Origin: CAZOOA01 sp964581355
Lineage (GTDB): Bacteria > Bacillota > Dethiobacteria > DTU022 > UBA8154
DNA length: 25,525 nt
Assembly (NCBI GenBank): GCA_964581355.1
Contig: CAZOOA010000039.1
Span: 1-25,525 of the forward strand
Direction: 5' to 3'
Every line of letters begins with the position of its first letter. Position 1 is the stretch's first letter. Shown in pieces: positions 1-7,637 of the stretch. The notes under the pieces are model-generated. The model made no database searches, had not been told where the DNA came from, and saw nothing but the letters and a program-made list of their open reading frames with translations. The position numbers and the translations under genes are program-made.

Positions 1-1139
1 TTAAAAAAAAGATGGAACAGAAAAACATAGACTTGGCCTTGATCCTGCATCCCCTGGACATTTATTATTTTGCCGGCATCGTAGCCCACGCTATTCTCGT
101 CATCCCGCTGGAAAAAGATCCTGTTTTCCTGGTCCAGATCAACGAAAAACGCGTAAGGGAAGAGAGCTGGATTGCTGATGTCCGTCCTTCCACGGGGTTC
201 TCCACCTTAAAGGAAGTGCTACAGGAACTGCAAAAAACCCTTAACTGTATTGGAATTGAGATGGATGTCCTACCAGTTAAAATGTTTCAGCGCCTGCAGA
301 AACTTATACCTGATACCGCATTTGAAGATATTTCCCCTGATATTCTGGAAACACGGCTGATAAAATCCGAAAAAGAAATCGAAATCATGAAAAAGGCTGC
401 AGAAATATCCTACCAGGGATTTAGGTCCTGCATGAAGGCTTTACGCCCGGACATAACTGAATTTGAAATAAAAAATAAAATCACCGAAACACAAATATCT
501 TTAGGGGCAGAGCCTCTTTTAACCTTCCGGGCCTGGAACCAGTTTCCATGCTTCGGCACGGTTTCTTCAGGGGAGAACAATTACGAAGTATCCGGCTATT
601 GGCTAAATGGAGGCGGCAAAGGAATCAGTTTGGACCGCCCATGGGGACCTTCTTGCAAAAAAATTAAACCGGGGGAGTTTATTTGTGTCAACAAGGGTTT
701 TTCCTTTCACGGTTATCATGTTGATGAAGCCAGGACATTTTTTATCGGTGAGCCAGACGCCAGGCAACAAAAGTGTTACGACACTATCCATGAAGCTATG
801 AAAGCAGCTGTCGTAGCAGCAAAGCCCGGAAATTACATTAAAGATATATTCCAGGCTGCTAAAGAAGTAGTGGAGGCTTCCGAGTTTTCCGGATTTTTTA
901 TGACCAACGCATTATACGACTTTGAATACGTGGGACACGGTCTGGGCCTGGAAATCGATGAACCACCTCTTGTTAGTCCAAAAACCGACTTAATCTTAAA
1001 GCCGGGCATGACCCTGGCCCTGGAGCCAAAAATTATGATCCCCGGCTGGGATGGTGCTGACCTGGAAGATACGGTTTTAATCACAGAAACCGGCGCTGAA
1101 ATCATTACAAAAACAGAAAGAAATTTGATTTGCATTTGA
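1..1139 (+). CDS. M24-family (Xaa-Pro peptidase/creatinase-like) protein, 5' end cut by window edge
   Basis: This is a pita-bread-fold protein of the M24 family, whose usual members are metal-dependent aminopeptidases or prolidases. An N-terminal creatinase-like domain (about residues 1-115, counted from the ATG at 12) is followed by the M24 domain. The frame stays open to the window edge. Family members usually carry a short helix before the stretch seen here, so the true start is probably upstream. The expected metal ligands are D, D, H, E, E. I see N227, D238, H309 (in GHG), E338 and E352, so the first Asp is replaced by Asn (AAC at 690-692). The His-Pro usually found before the first Asp is also missing. 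This suggests altered or absent metal catalysis, as in creatinase, though activity cannot be judged from sequence. The crotonase follows 50 bases later on the same strand. Confidence 0.85.
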   Translation, partial: KKKMEQKNIDLALILHPLDIYYFAGIVAHAILVIPLEKDPVFLVQINEKRVREESWIADVRPSTGFSTLKEVLQELQKTLNCIGIEMDVLPVKMFQRLQKLIPDTAFEDISPDILETRLIKSEKEIEIMKKAAEISYQGFRSCMKALRPDITEFEIKNKITETQISLGAEPLLTFRAWNQFPCFGTVSSGENNYEVSGYWLNGGGKGISLDRPWGPSCKKIKPGEFICVNKGFSFHGYHVDEARTFFIGEPDARQQKCYDTIHEAMKAAVVAAKPGNYIKDIFQAAKEVVEASEFSGFFMTNALYDFEYVGHGLGLEIDEPPLVSPKTDLILKPGMTLALEPKIMIPGWDGADLEDTVLITETGAEIITKTERNLICI

Positions 1140-1189
1140 ACAGTTAACTTAAACAAATTTGAAAATGAAAATTTGAAAGGAGTTTGGAG

Positions 1190-1966
1190 ATGTCTTTAAA
1201 AACCATTTCACTGGAAAAAAGAGAGCGCACAGCAATCGTTACCATCAACAACCCCCCTGTAAACGCCTTAAATGCTTTAGTTATTGAAGAGCTTGGTCAG
1301 GCATTTGACCAGCTTGCCAGAGATGGAGAAATATTATCTGTTGTTTTGACCGGTGGTGGGGATAAAGCCTTTGTCGCAGGGGCAGACATTTCAGATTTCC
1401 CCTCCATGGGCTACGAAGAAGGAATTGAAAAGTCCAGGACAGGACATCAAGTGTTTCAAAAGATTGAAGAGTTTCCCTATCCTGTCATATGTGCCATTAA
1501 CGGCTTTGCCCTGGGGGGAGGGCTGGAGCTGGCCCTGGCCTGCGATATCCGTGTAGCAGCTGAAAGGGCAAAACTTGGGCTTCCTGAAATTAAACTGGGT
1601 GTTATTCCAGGCTATGGAGGCACCCAGCGCCTGCCCAGGTTAATCCCCCAGGGAAAAGCAAAAGAATTAATTTTCTCTGGAGAGATGATCGATGCTGCTG
1701 AAGGACAACGCATTGGGATTATTGAACGAGTTGTCCAAGACTCTGCGCTGGATGAAGCGATTAAACTGGCAGAAGCAATTAATTCCCGTGGCCCCGTAGC
1801 TTTAAAAGTGGCAAAAAAAGTGATCCGGGAAGGTGTGGAAAAAAACCTGAATGACGGGCTTACTTTGGAAGCGGAAGGCTTTGGAGAAGTCTGCAAAACA
1901 GAAGATAAAAATGAAGGTGCAAAAGCTTTTTTGGAAAAACGAGCACCGAAGTTTACAGGACAATAA
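1190..1966 (+). CDS. enoyl-CoA hydratase/crotonase family protein
   Basis: A 258-residue crotonase-fold protein that probably hydrates 2-enoyl-CoA such as crotonyl-CoA to the 3-hydroxyacyl-CoA in the cytoplasm. The oxyanion-hole segments are AGADI (residues 63-67) and NGFALGGGLE (104-113). Both catalytic glutamates of true hydratases are present, E113 (GGGLELALACD) and E133 (LPEIKLG), 20 residues apart as in rat crotonase E144/E164. The start is the ATG at 1190, placed 7 bases after an AAAGGAG ribosome-binding site at 1176-1182. A TTG at 1184 lies too close to that site. The gene is convergent with lipA. It fits the nearby 4-hydroxybutyryl-CoA dehydratase, whose product is crotonyl-CoA; that link is inferred, because the two genes are about 3 kb apart on opposite strands. 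Confidence 0.93.
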   Translation: MSLKTISLEKRERTAIVTINNPPVNALNALVIEELGQAFDQLARDGEILSVVLTGGGDKAFVAGADISDFPSMGYEEGIEKSRTGHQVFQKIEEFPYPVICAINGFALGGGLELALACDIRVAAERAKLGLPEIKLGVIPGYGGTQRLPRLIPQGKAKELIFSGEMIDAAEGQRIGIIERVVQDSALDEAIKLAEAINSRGPVALKVAKKVIREGVEKNLNDGLTLEAEGFGEVCKTEDKNEGAKAFLEKRAPKFTGQ

Positions 1967-1987
1967 ACAAAAAGACAACCTGGCATT

Positions 1988-2021
1988 AAAGGTGGCTGCC
2001 TGATCAAGGACAGTCACCTTT
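1988..2021. terminator. hairpin between convergent crotonase and lipA genes
   Basis: AAAGGTGGCTG at 1988-1998 pairs with CAGTCACCTTT at 2011-2021 (11 bp with one wobble position) around a 12-base loop. It sits between two converging genes and overlaps the last codons of lipA. The T-runs on both sides are weak, so it is at best a moderate bidirectional terminator. Confidence 0.5.
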
Positions 2022-2867
2022 ACTTATTACTAAATCATAAGCGCGGTAGGAACTCCTTACCAGGGGGCCAACCTTTACATGGAAAAAACCTAAGTCACAC
2101 AATGTTTTCTCCAAGTTTTCAAACTCCGCGGGTGTATAGTACTTCAGCACCGGGTGATGTTGTGACGATGGGCTCAAGTATTGACCAACTGTGACTGCAT
2201 CACAGTTAGCCTGCAGCAAATCCTTTCCCACTCTTACCACCTCTTCAACTTTCTCCCCCAGCCCCACCATCAGCCCTGACTTGGTCCTGACATGCTGTTT
2301 ATATTCTTTAGCTTTTTGGAGCAGTCTGATGGAACGCCAGTAATCCGCCTGTGGCCTGACAGATGGATACAAATCTGGCACGGTTTCCACATTATGATTC
2401 AGGATATCAGGTCCTGCATCCAGCACCTTCTGCAGGGCCGAGGAGCTCCCATTAAAATCCGGGACCAGGACTTCAACAGTTGAACCCGGAAGGTATTGCT
2501 TTAATTTATTAATGGTTAATGCAAACAGCCCTGCCCCTCCATCGGGCAGATCGTCACGCGTAACAGAAGTTACAACAACGTGTTTTAATTTTAGCTGCCG
2601 GGCAGCCAGGGCAACCCTTTCAGCCTCCCCGGGATCCACTCTTTCCGCTGGACTTTTCCCTACGGCACAAAAACTACAACTACGGGTGCACTGCTTGCCC
2701 AGGATCAAAAAAGTAGCCGTACGCTCTTGAAAACACTCCCAAATGTTTGGGCAGCTTGCTTCCCTGCATACAGTATTGATTTTATTTTTTTGCAGGATCT
2801 TATCGACAAGGGCACCTGCATAAGGATTTACCCTTATTTTAATCCAGTCCGGATGCTTGCCAGGCAC
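2004..2867 (-). CDS. lipA: lipoyl synthase
   Basis: Radical-SAM enzyme that inserts two sulfurs into protein-bound octanoyl groups to give lipoyl cofactor. The 287-residue length is normal for the family. The auxiliary-cluster motif is C34-x4-C39-x5-C45 and the radical-SAM cluster motif is C60-x3-C64-x2-C67. The conserved RSSY near the C-terminus, whose serine ligates the auxiliary cluster, is present. The start is a GTG at 2865-2867 with AAGGGG nine bases upstream; an in-frame stop lies just before. It follows lpdA by 42 bases on the same strand and is likely cotranscribed. No octanoyltransferase, lipoate ligase or lipoyl-domain protein is visible in the window. Confidence 0.96.
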   Translation of the reverse strand: MPGKHPDWIKIRVNPYAGALVDKILQKNKINTVCREASCPNIWECFQERTATFLILGKQCTRSCSFCAVGKSPAERVDPGEAERVALAARQLKLKHVVVTSVTRDDLPDGGAGLFALTINKLKQYLPGSTVEVLVPDFNGSSSALQKVLDAGPDILNHNVETVPDLYPSVRPQADYWRSIRLLQKAKEYKQHVRTKSGLMVGLGEKVEEVVRVGKDLLQANCDAVTVGQYLSPSSQHHPVLKYYTPAEFENLEKTLCDLGFFHVKVGPLVRSSYRAYDLVISKGDCP

Positions 2868-2909
2868 AACTGCACGCCCCTTACTCCATCATGATATTGT
2901 CTCCCGGGC

Positions 2910-4313
2910 TTACATATGCAACACTTTGTCTTCCGTTGCAAGGGATGCCTCGTGTAAAGCTTCAGAGATGCTGGGATGCACGAAGATGGAACTGCCAAAT
3001 TCTTCCCGTAAGGCTTCCAGGTTTAGCGCCAGCGTTCCAGTGTTGATTAGCTCTCCAGCATGTGGGGCACATAAATGAAAGCCGAGCATATCCCCTGTGT
3101 CATTGTCCACGACAACTTTCATAAAACCCGCTGCTTCACGTAAAATAGACGCCTTGCCGTTGGAATTAAGAGGGAACATTCCAACCTTTGCGTTATATCC
3201 AGTATCCTGTGCTTCCTTTTCCGTCATGCCTACTGATGCCAGTTGCGGTTCCAAAAACAAAACTTTAGGAATGAATCTGTAATCCATGGGCATTTTTTCA
3301 TCTTCATCTCCCAGGGCATTTGCTACCGCAGTTGTCGCTTCTTTGTATGCCACATGCGCAAACAAATGCTTGCCTAACACATCACCGGCAGCATATATAT
3401 GGGGCACGCCGGTCTGTAAAAACTCGTTTGTTTCCACTGCACCGTCCGGCCCCAACTGGACGGCAAGACTGGCCAGGTTTAAATTTTCAGTATGGGGTTT
3501 CCGCCCTGTCGCCACTAAAATTGCCTCGGCAGAGAGGGAAAATTCTTCGCCTGTTCTGGAACACAGTATTTTTTTCCCCTGCTCATCCTGGAATACATTG
3601 ATTATTTTCGTATCAGTATGGAATTTAACCCCTCTTTTTTTCAGGCATGATAACGCTGCTCCAGCCAGGTCAGGGTCAAAATCACTCAGTACTTGCGGCA
3701 TCACTTCCACCACGGTAACATCGGAACCCAGGGTAGCAAAAATAAAAGCAAATTCCAGCCCGATAATGCCGCCACCAATAATCACCAGCTTTCCAGGGAT
3801 TTTGTCAATATTTAGTATGCGGGCACTGTCGTAAATATAAGGATCATTTCGATCCAACCCATCTACAAGGGGAAATGAACTGCTTGCACCGGTGCAGAGG
3901 ACAAAGTAATCACTGGCGATTAGAGATTTATGCTCATGATTAATCTCCAGGCTTTTTTCATCCAGGAATGCTGCAGTTCCCTTAAAAACATCCACCTTAT
4001 TTTTTTCCATCAAGTAAGCTACACCCATTGTCAGTTTTTTAACCACATTCTGTTTATAACTTTGCACTTTGCTCCAATCAAGGTGGAAATGATCACTTAT
4101 TATCCCTATAGAACTGGATTGTTTAAAGCTTGCAAATGTGTTGCTTACGTGGAGTAAGGCCTTGGTTGGAATACAACCTGCATTTAAACAAGTACCGCCC
4201 AGGCCATCTTTTTCTATCAAGCAAACTTTTTTTCCCAGTTGACTTGCCCTAATGGCAGCAGCATAGCCTGCCGGCCCTCCACCAACAATGGAAATATCAT
4301 AATGTGATTCCAT
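2910..4313 (-). CDS. lpdA: dihydrolipoamide dehydrogenase (E3)
   Basis: FAD-dependent disulfide oxidoreductase of 467 residues that reoxidises dihydrolipoyl groups of 2-oxoacid dehydrogenase complexes or the glycine cleavage system using NAD+. Visible motifs are the FAD-binding GGGPAG (residues 11-16), the redox-active pair C42-x4-C47 (GGTCLNAGCIP), a central NAD-binding GGGIIGLE segment, the second FAD motif around YAAGDV, and the C-terminal H446/E451 dyad (HPSISE). It starts at an ATG with AAGGAG 13 bases upstream, a slightly long spacing. It lies directly upstream of lipA, so the pair may serve one lipoate-dependent complex. The E1, E2 or GcvH partners are not in the window. Confidence 0.95.
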   Translation of the reverse strand: MESHYDISIVGGGPAGYAAAIRASQLGKKVCLIEKDGLGGTCLNAGCIPTKALLHVSNTFASFKQSSSIGIISDHFHLDWSKVQSYKQNVVKKLTMGVAYLMEKNKVDVFKGTAAFLDEKSLEINHEHKSLIASDYFVLCTGASSSFPLVDGLDRNDPYIYDSARILNIDKIPGKLVIIGGGIIGLEFAFIFATLGSDVTVVEVMPQVLSDFDPDLAGAALSCLKKRGVKFHTDTKIINVFQDEQGKKILCSRTGEEFSLSAEAILVATGRKPHTENLNLASLAVQLGPDGAVETNEFLQTGVPHIYAAGDVLGKHLFAHVAYKEATTAVANALGDEDEKMPMDYRFIPKVLFLEPQLASVGMTEKEAQDTGYNAKVGMFPLNSNGKASILREAAGFMKVVVDNDTGDMLGFHLCAPHAGELINTGTLALNLEALREEFGSSIFVHPSISEALHEASLATEDKVLHM

Positions 4314-4383
4314 TAGAATTAATTATCTCCTTCCCCGGGATATTTTTTTAGGCAAAAGCCTGCGGGCAAAAGTAAAGCCTGCG

Positions 4384-4421
4384 AAAAACATGAGTAGATA
4401 GGAGAAGATCCTACCTACTCA
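4384..4421 (-). terminator. Rho-independent terminator after the abfD operon
   Basis: A 13-bp stem (4409-4421 with 4391-4403, one G-U wobble in the minus-strand RNA) and a 5-base loop are followed on the minus strand by TGTTTTT. It overlaps the stop codon of the small Cys-rich gene and separates it from lpdA. Confidence 0.8.
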
Positions 4422-4753
4422 TTAAAGTTTTCACCATTGTTTTTACTCTGTTCCTGCTTTAATCGTCCAAGCACTTTTTCCGTAATCTCACCGGATGGAC
4501 AGCTAACCCGGTCCACCGACTCTCCGGCCACAACAATCTCCTCGTAACCTCCCCCGGGCCTCTCGGCACAATCAACGGGGCAACCGCTAATTACAATAAG
4601 AATGTCCAGCCCTGGAGTTTCTTTGGGAACAACTTCGATTCCTTCCACACCCTCTAATTCTTGTATAATGTTCTTGTATACTTCCCTGCTGGCAATATGG
4701 GGATTACAATTGCCACAAAGCTTAGCTCCCACCTTTTTTAACCTGGATGACAT
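4415..4753 (-). CDS. small Cys-rich protein of unknown function, coupled to abfD
   Basis: I do not recognise a named family for this 112-residue soluble protein. It has an N-terminal CGNCNPHI (C13, C16), a central hydrophobic strand ending in SGCPVDCAE (C58, C62) and a fifth cysteine (C85, in SCPSGE). The cysteine-containing loops around short alpha/beta elements suggest a metal or Fe-S binding fold, and no membrane segment is seen. It begins 22 bases after the abfD stop with AAGGGG 10 bases before the ATG, and a terminator follows at once. It is therefore the last gene of the abfD transcript. A role in cluster assembly, protection or electron supply for the oxygen-sensitive AbfD is a reasonable inference with no direct proof. 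The tail after about residue 100 is polar and probably disordered. Confidence 0.8.
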   Translation of the reverse strand: MSSRLKKVGAKLCGNCNPHIASREVYKNIIQELEGVEGIEVVPKETPGLDILIVISGCPVDCAERPGGGYEEIVVAGESVDRVSCPSGEITEKVLGRLKQEQSKNNGENFNE

Positions 4754-4775
4754 ACAACTTAAGCCCCTTCAAATA

Positions 4776-6212
4776 TTACTTGTCCTCAATACCCGCCAGC
4801 TTGCGGGCTAAAGCCACCTTGTGAGGCAGGTTGCCCTGCCTTAAAATCATCACCCTTTGAGCCTGGGGTGAACCCGCACCGTGCATACTTTCCACCAGGG
4901 CAGTGCCCCCGGTCATGTTCTCCAGCAACCGAACGATGCGATAACGTTCCTCTGTAGGCACATCAGCTTTGCCCTTGAAATATTTTTCTACGTATTTTCC
5001 AATTTCCGGGTGCTTCAAGTCTTTTTCTGAAGGCAACGTAGCCAAAAGACCACCGGCAATATCATGACTGATCCGACTAACTTCATAAATGACGCGGGTG
5101 ATATTTAGCTTGCCGACATTTGCCAGCATCGGGTCTACAAAGTAAGCGCCACTGGGTGTGGGGCTGCCCTGGGATGAACAGGCGATGGAGCAGCAGTAAA
5201 CAGTCTCTGTCAGGTGCATCATTTCCACAATTTTATCCCTGATGTGGGATGCCCTGGCCACCCCGTTCATGTCGGCAATTGCAGCGGTGGCACCGACAAT
5301 GATATCGCTAACTCCACCTTTACATCCACCGTAGTTCTGGCGGTGGTAGCAGGCAAAACGCTCTACCAGAGACCCTGCGAAGTCGTGCTCTCCACACATA
5401 AACACCTTTTCCCAGGGGACAAAAACGTCATTCAAGACCGTCAACGCTTCTCCACCAACCACCCCAAAGCAGGCATTGCCCTGGTCCATTTCGTCAAATT
5501 TACGGGTATCATTGCTCTGCCGACCAAAGATGTGAATTACCCCCGGTGCATCTACAGGGATGGCACAGGAGACGGCATAATCTTGGTCCTCTTCTGTCAA
5601 GGCTACCGTAGGCATAATCAATACTTCATGGGAGTTGACAACACCTGTTTGGTGAGCCTTGGCACCTCGGATCACGATACCTTCATCATTTTTTTCTACA
5701 ATGCGTACGTACATGTCAGGATCGTCTTGTTTGCTGGGACTTAAACCCCGGTCTCCTTTTGGGTCGGTCATGGCACCACAGACCATATTGTCTGTCTCCT
5801 GCAGGTGTTTAACATACTCTTTCATCCGCTCATGATAGTTAGTCCCATGTTTTTGGTCGATATCATAAGTAGTGGCATAAAGGGCATTAATCCCGTCAAA
5901 GCCCACACAACGCTGGTAGCAGGATCCCGTACGCTGGGATATAGCCCGCAGCATCTTGACCTTTCTTACCAGGTCTTCCGCGCTTTGGTGAATATGGGTA
6001 AAACGACTGACCTTTTTCCCCGTTAAATGGGAGGTCGCAGTAACAAGATCTTCAAATTCGGGATCATGGGCCATTTCATACGTCATCGCCGCGGCATTAA
6101 CATGGGGCTTAATTAATGGATGATCCACAAAGTTGTCCAGTTTCTCACCAAAAGCATATACTACCGTATTCAATTCTTTTAAACTATCAATATACTCCTG
6201 TTTCGTTCGCAA
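4776..6212 (-). CDS. abfD: 4-hydroxybutyryl-CoA dehydratase/vinylacetyl-CoA delta-isomerase
   Basis: FAD- and [4Fe-4S]-containing dehydratase that converts 4-hydroxybutyryl-CoA to crotonyl-CoA through a ketyl-type radical, known from 4-aminobutyrate fermentation and archaeal CO2-fixation cycles. The sequence resembles the Clostridium aminobutyricum enzyme, as I recall it, along its whole length. Cluster ligands C98, C102, H290 and C297 correspond to C99, C103, H292 and C299 there; Y294 and E441 match its catalytic Tyr and Glu. I place the start at TTG 6210-6212, with AAGGAG eight bases upstream, giving 478 residues and this near-identical numbering. An ATG at 6263 would add 17 residues but has no good ribosome-binding site and no family counterpart. 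A promoter lies upstream at 6363-6392. The small Cys-rich gene follows. Confidence 0.96.
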   Translation of the reverse strand: MRTKQEYIDSLKELNTVVYAFGEKLDNFVDHPLIKPHVNAAAMTYEMAHDPEFEDLVTATSHLTGKKVSRFTHIHQSAEDLVRKVKMLRAISQRTGSCYQRCVGFDGINALYATTYDIDQKHGTNYHERMKEYVKHLQETDNMVCGAMTDPKGDRGLSPSKQDDPDMYVRIVEKNDEGIVIRGAKAHQTGVVNSHEVLIMPTVALTEEDQDYAVSCAIPVDAPGVIHIFGRQSNDTRKFDEMDQGNACFGVVGGEALTVLNDVFVPWEKVFMCGEHDFAGSLVERFACYHRQNYGGCKGGVSDIIVGATAAIADMNGVARASHIRDKIVEMMHLTETVYCCSIACSSQGSPTPSGAYFVDPMLANVGKLNITRVIYEVSRISHDIAGGLLATLPSEKDLKHPEIGKYVEKYFKGKADVPTEERYRIVRLLENMTGGTALVESMHGAGSPQAQRVMILRQGNLPHKVALARKLAGIEDK

Positions 6213-6362
6213 AATAGACACTCCTTCCGGTTTTTTAAACTTATTCTGTAGAGAATCTGTCATTCCAATTATTATTGCACCATTTTGTCAATTCCTGGGC
6301 CTCATCAACATGTTCAACCGCAACACTTCGGATACTTTTACCGATCTGATATTCATACAGAT

Positions 6363-6392
6363 ATTATTACATGATATATGTTGTTATGTCAA
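6363..6392 (-). promoter_or_regulatory. candidate sigma-A promoter for abfD
   Basis: On the minus strand a consensus TTGACA (6387-6392) is separated by 18 bases from AATAAT (6363-6368), in an AT-rich gap just downstream of the SDR stop. It would give abfD and its small partner a transcript independent of the SDR gene, with a leader of roughly 145 bases. Confidence 0.55.
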
Positions 6393-6398
6393 TGCTAT

Positions 6399-7160
6399 TT
6401 AATGGGCCAGCCAGCCCCCATCAACAACAATGCTTTCTCCAGTCATGAAGTCTGAAGCAGGCGATGACATGAAAACCACGGCACCAACTACATCCTCAAC
6501 CTGCCCCAGCCGTTTTGCCGGAGTATTGTTCATCAGGTGCTTAAACACTTTTTCCTGGTTTAACACATCAGTATTCATCTCCGTTTCAATATAACCCGGA
6601 GCTATAGCATTAACCTGGATATTATGCCGGGCCCAAGCTATGGCCAGCGACTTTGTCATCAATATCAATCCTCCTTTGCTGGCACAATAAGAAACTACGT
6701 TACCGTCGCCAACAAAACCAAAAACAGAAGCAACATTAATAATTTTACCGTGCTTCTGTTTAATCATCTGACTCCCAACCCGCTGGGCTGTAAAAAAAGC
6801 ACCTTTTAAATTAAGATCCAATACAAAGTCCCAATCTTCTTCCGTCATTTTTTCAGGAGTTTTGGTTACTGCCGTTCCTGCATTATTTACCAAAACGTCA
6901 ATTTGACCAAACTGCCGGACTACTTCTTCTACAAGTGAATCAATTGAATCAAGCTTCCTCATATCAGCAGATCTCGGAAGAGCCTGGCGCCCCTTTTTTT
7001 CTATTTCCCGGGAAACTTTTTCACAGTCATCCTGATTTCGGCTAACGATAACCAGGTTGGCCCCCGCATCCGCCAAACCGTGTGCCATACCATAACCCAG
7101 GCCTTTTGTGGCGCCTGTAACGACAGCTACCTTACCCTGTACTGATAAACTGGACAACAA
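6399..7160 (-). CDS. short-chain dehydrogenase/reductase (FabG/gluconate 5-dehydrogenase-like)
   Basis: Classical SDR of 253 residues and Rossmann fold. The cofactor motif TGATKGLG is at residues 15-22, NNAG at 92-95, and the catalytic set is N117, S145, Y158 and K162 (YCASK). R41 after the second strand suggests NADPH preference. The start is a TTG at 7158-7160 (TTG TTG) with GGAGG nine bases upstream. The substrate cannot be fixed from sequence. The relatives that come to mind are 3-oxoacyl-ACP reductases and gluconate 5-dehydrogenases. Beside abfD and a crotonase, a 3-hydroxyacyl-CoA dehydrogenase (acetoacetyl-CoA reductase-like) role is possible but inferred. The gene lies directly upstream of the abfD promoter on the same strand. 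Confidence 0.9.
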   Translation of the reverse strand: MLSSLSVQGKVAVVTGATKGLGYGMAHGLADAGANLVIVSRNQDDCEKVSREIEKKGRQALPRSADMRKLDSIDSLVEEVVRQFGQIDVLVNNAGTAVTKTPEKMTEEDWDFVLDLNLKGAFFTAQRVGSQMIKQKHGKIINVASVFGFVGDGNVVSYCASKGGLILMTKSLAIAWARHNIQVNAIAPGYIETEMNTDVLNQEKVFKHLMNNTPAKRLGQVEDVVGAVVFMSSPASDFMTGESIVVDGGWLAH

Positions 7161-7299
7161 TTAAATACACCTCCATTTAGCGAAATAGATGAGACATATG
7201 CACAAAAACCCAGTTCAGCGCTTCAAAATGCTTTTTCGAAAACCTGGGTTGAATCATTAATTTTAGTAACTGCTCAGCGCTATTTGTAAGCGATGCTGC

Positions 7300-7365
7300 G
7301 GGGACGGTTCTCGCGCTTCCGTAGCGTAGCGGAGGCCCGACAGGGAAAGCGCGAGAACCGTCCCC
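7300..7365. repeat. long GGGGACGGTTCT palindrome (REP-like element)
   Basis: A perfect 19-bp inverted repeat: GGGGACGGTTCTCGCGCTT at 7300-7318 and its reverse complement at 7347-7365. The 28-base centre can itself pair in part (CCG...CGG). It is non-coding and shares the GGGGACGGTTCT core with the element at 11761-11841. Palindromes with this core are, to my recollection, dispersed in many Clostridia and often associated with Y1/RAYT-type transposases. None is encoded here. Confidence 0.85.
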
Positions 7366-7637
7366 CTGCTTCGCGGTGTGTTGCGCAATCACATAAGGGC
7401 TGAGCAATTACTAATTTTTTTTGATTATTTTATTGTTTTTTTATTTAATATTGCAAAATAAATGCCATTTTTTTAAAAATACACTTACCAATACAATATC
7501 ATGAGATAACGGGATTTCAAAGTCCTAACAAAAATAATAGGCGTTAAGTTGCAATCAAAATTAACCTGCAACTGTCCTGTGAATGTCCTGTAAAGAAACA
7601 GTAGGCCACTACATATGTATCAAATTAATGCGTTTTG
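7366..7637. other. AT-rich intergenic stretch without a recognisable gene
   Basis: From the palindrome to the splB-like remnant the sequence is AT-rich, with T and A runs around 7415-7480. I see no protein with family resemblance, no convincing promoter pair and no terminator in it. Confidence 0.5.

Noticed and set aside
1155..1178. AAATTTGAAA direct repeat before the crotonase
   Set aside because: Two short AT-rich copies only; likely chance in an AT-rich spacer.
1184..1189. TTG start six bases upstream for the crotonase
   Set aside because: It lies one base after the AAAGGAG site; the ATG at 1190 has proper spacing and a normal family N-terminus.
5214..5744. Plus-strand frame opposite abfD
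   Set aside because: Antisense shadow; the abfD frame is conserved throughout.
6286..6291. Second TTGACA close to abfD
   Set aside because: No -10-like hexamer at 16-18 bases downstream.
6264..6398. Small minus-strand reading in the abfD leader (SVAVEHVDEAQELTKW)
   Set aside because: No ATG/GTG/TTG start or ribosome-binding site; it overlaps the promoter and leader, and no family is recognised.
7177..7407. Minus-strand reading across the first palindrome
   Set aside because: It reads through the repeat arms and palindrome centre and has no family resemblance; an artefact of the repeat.
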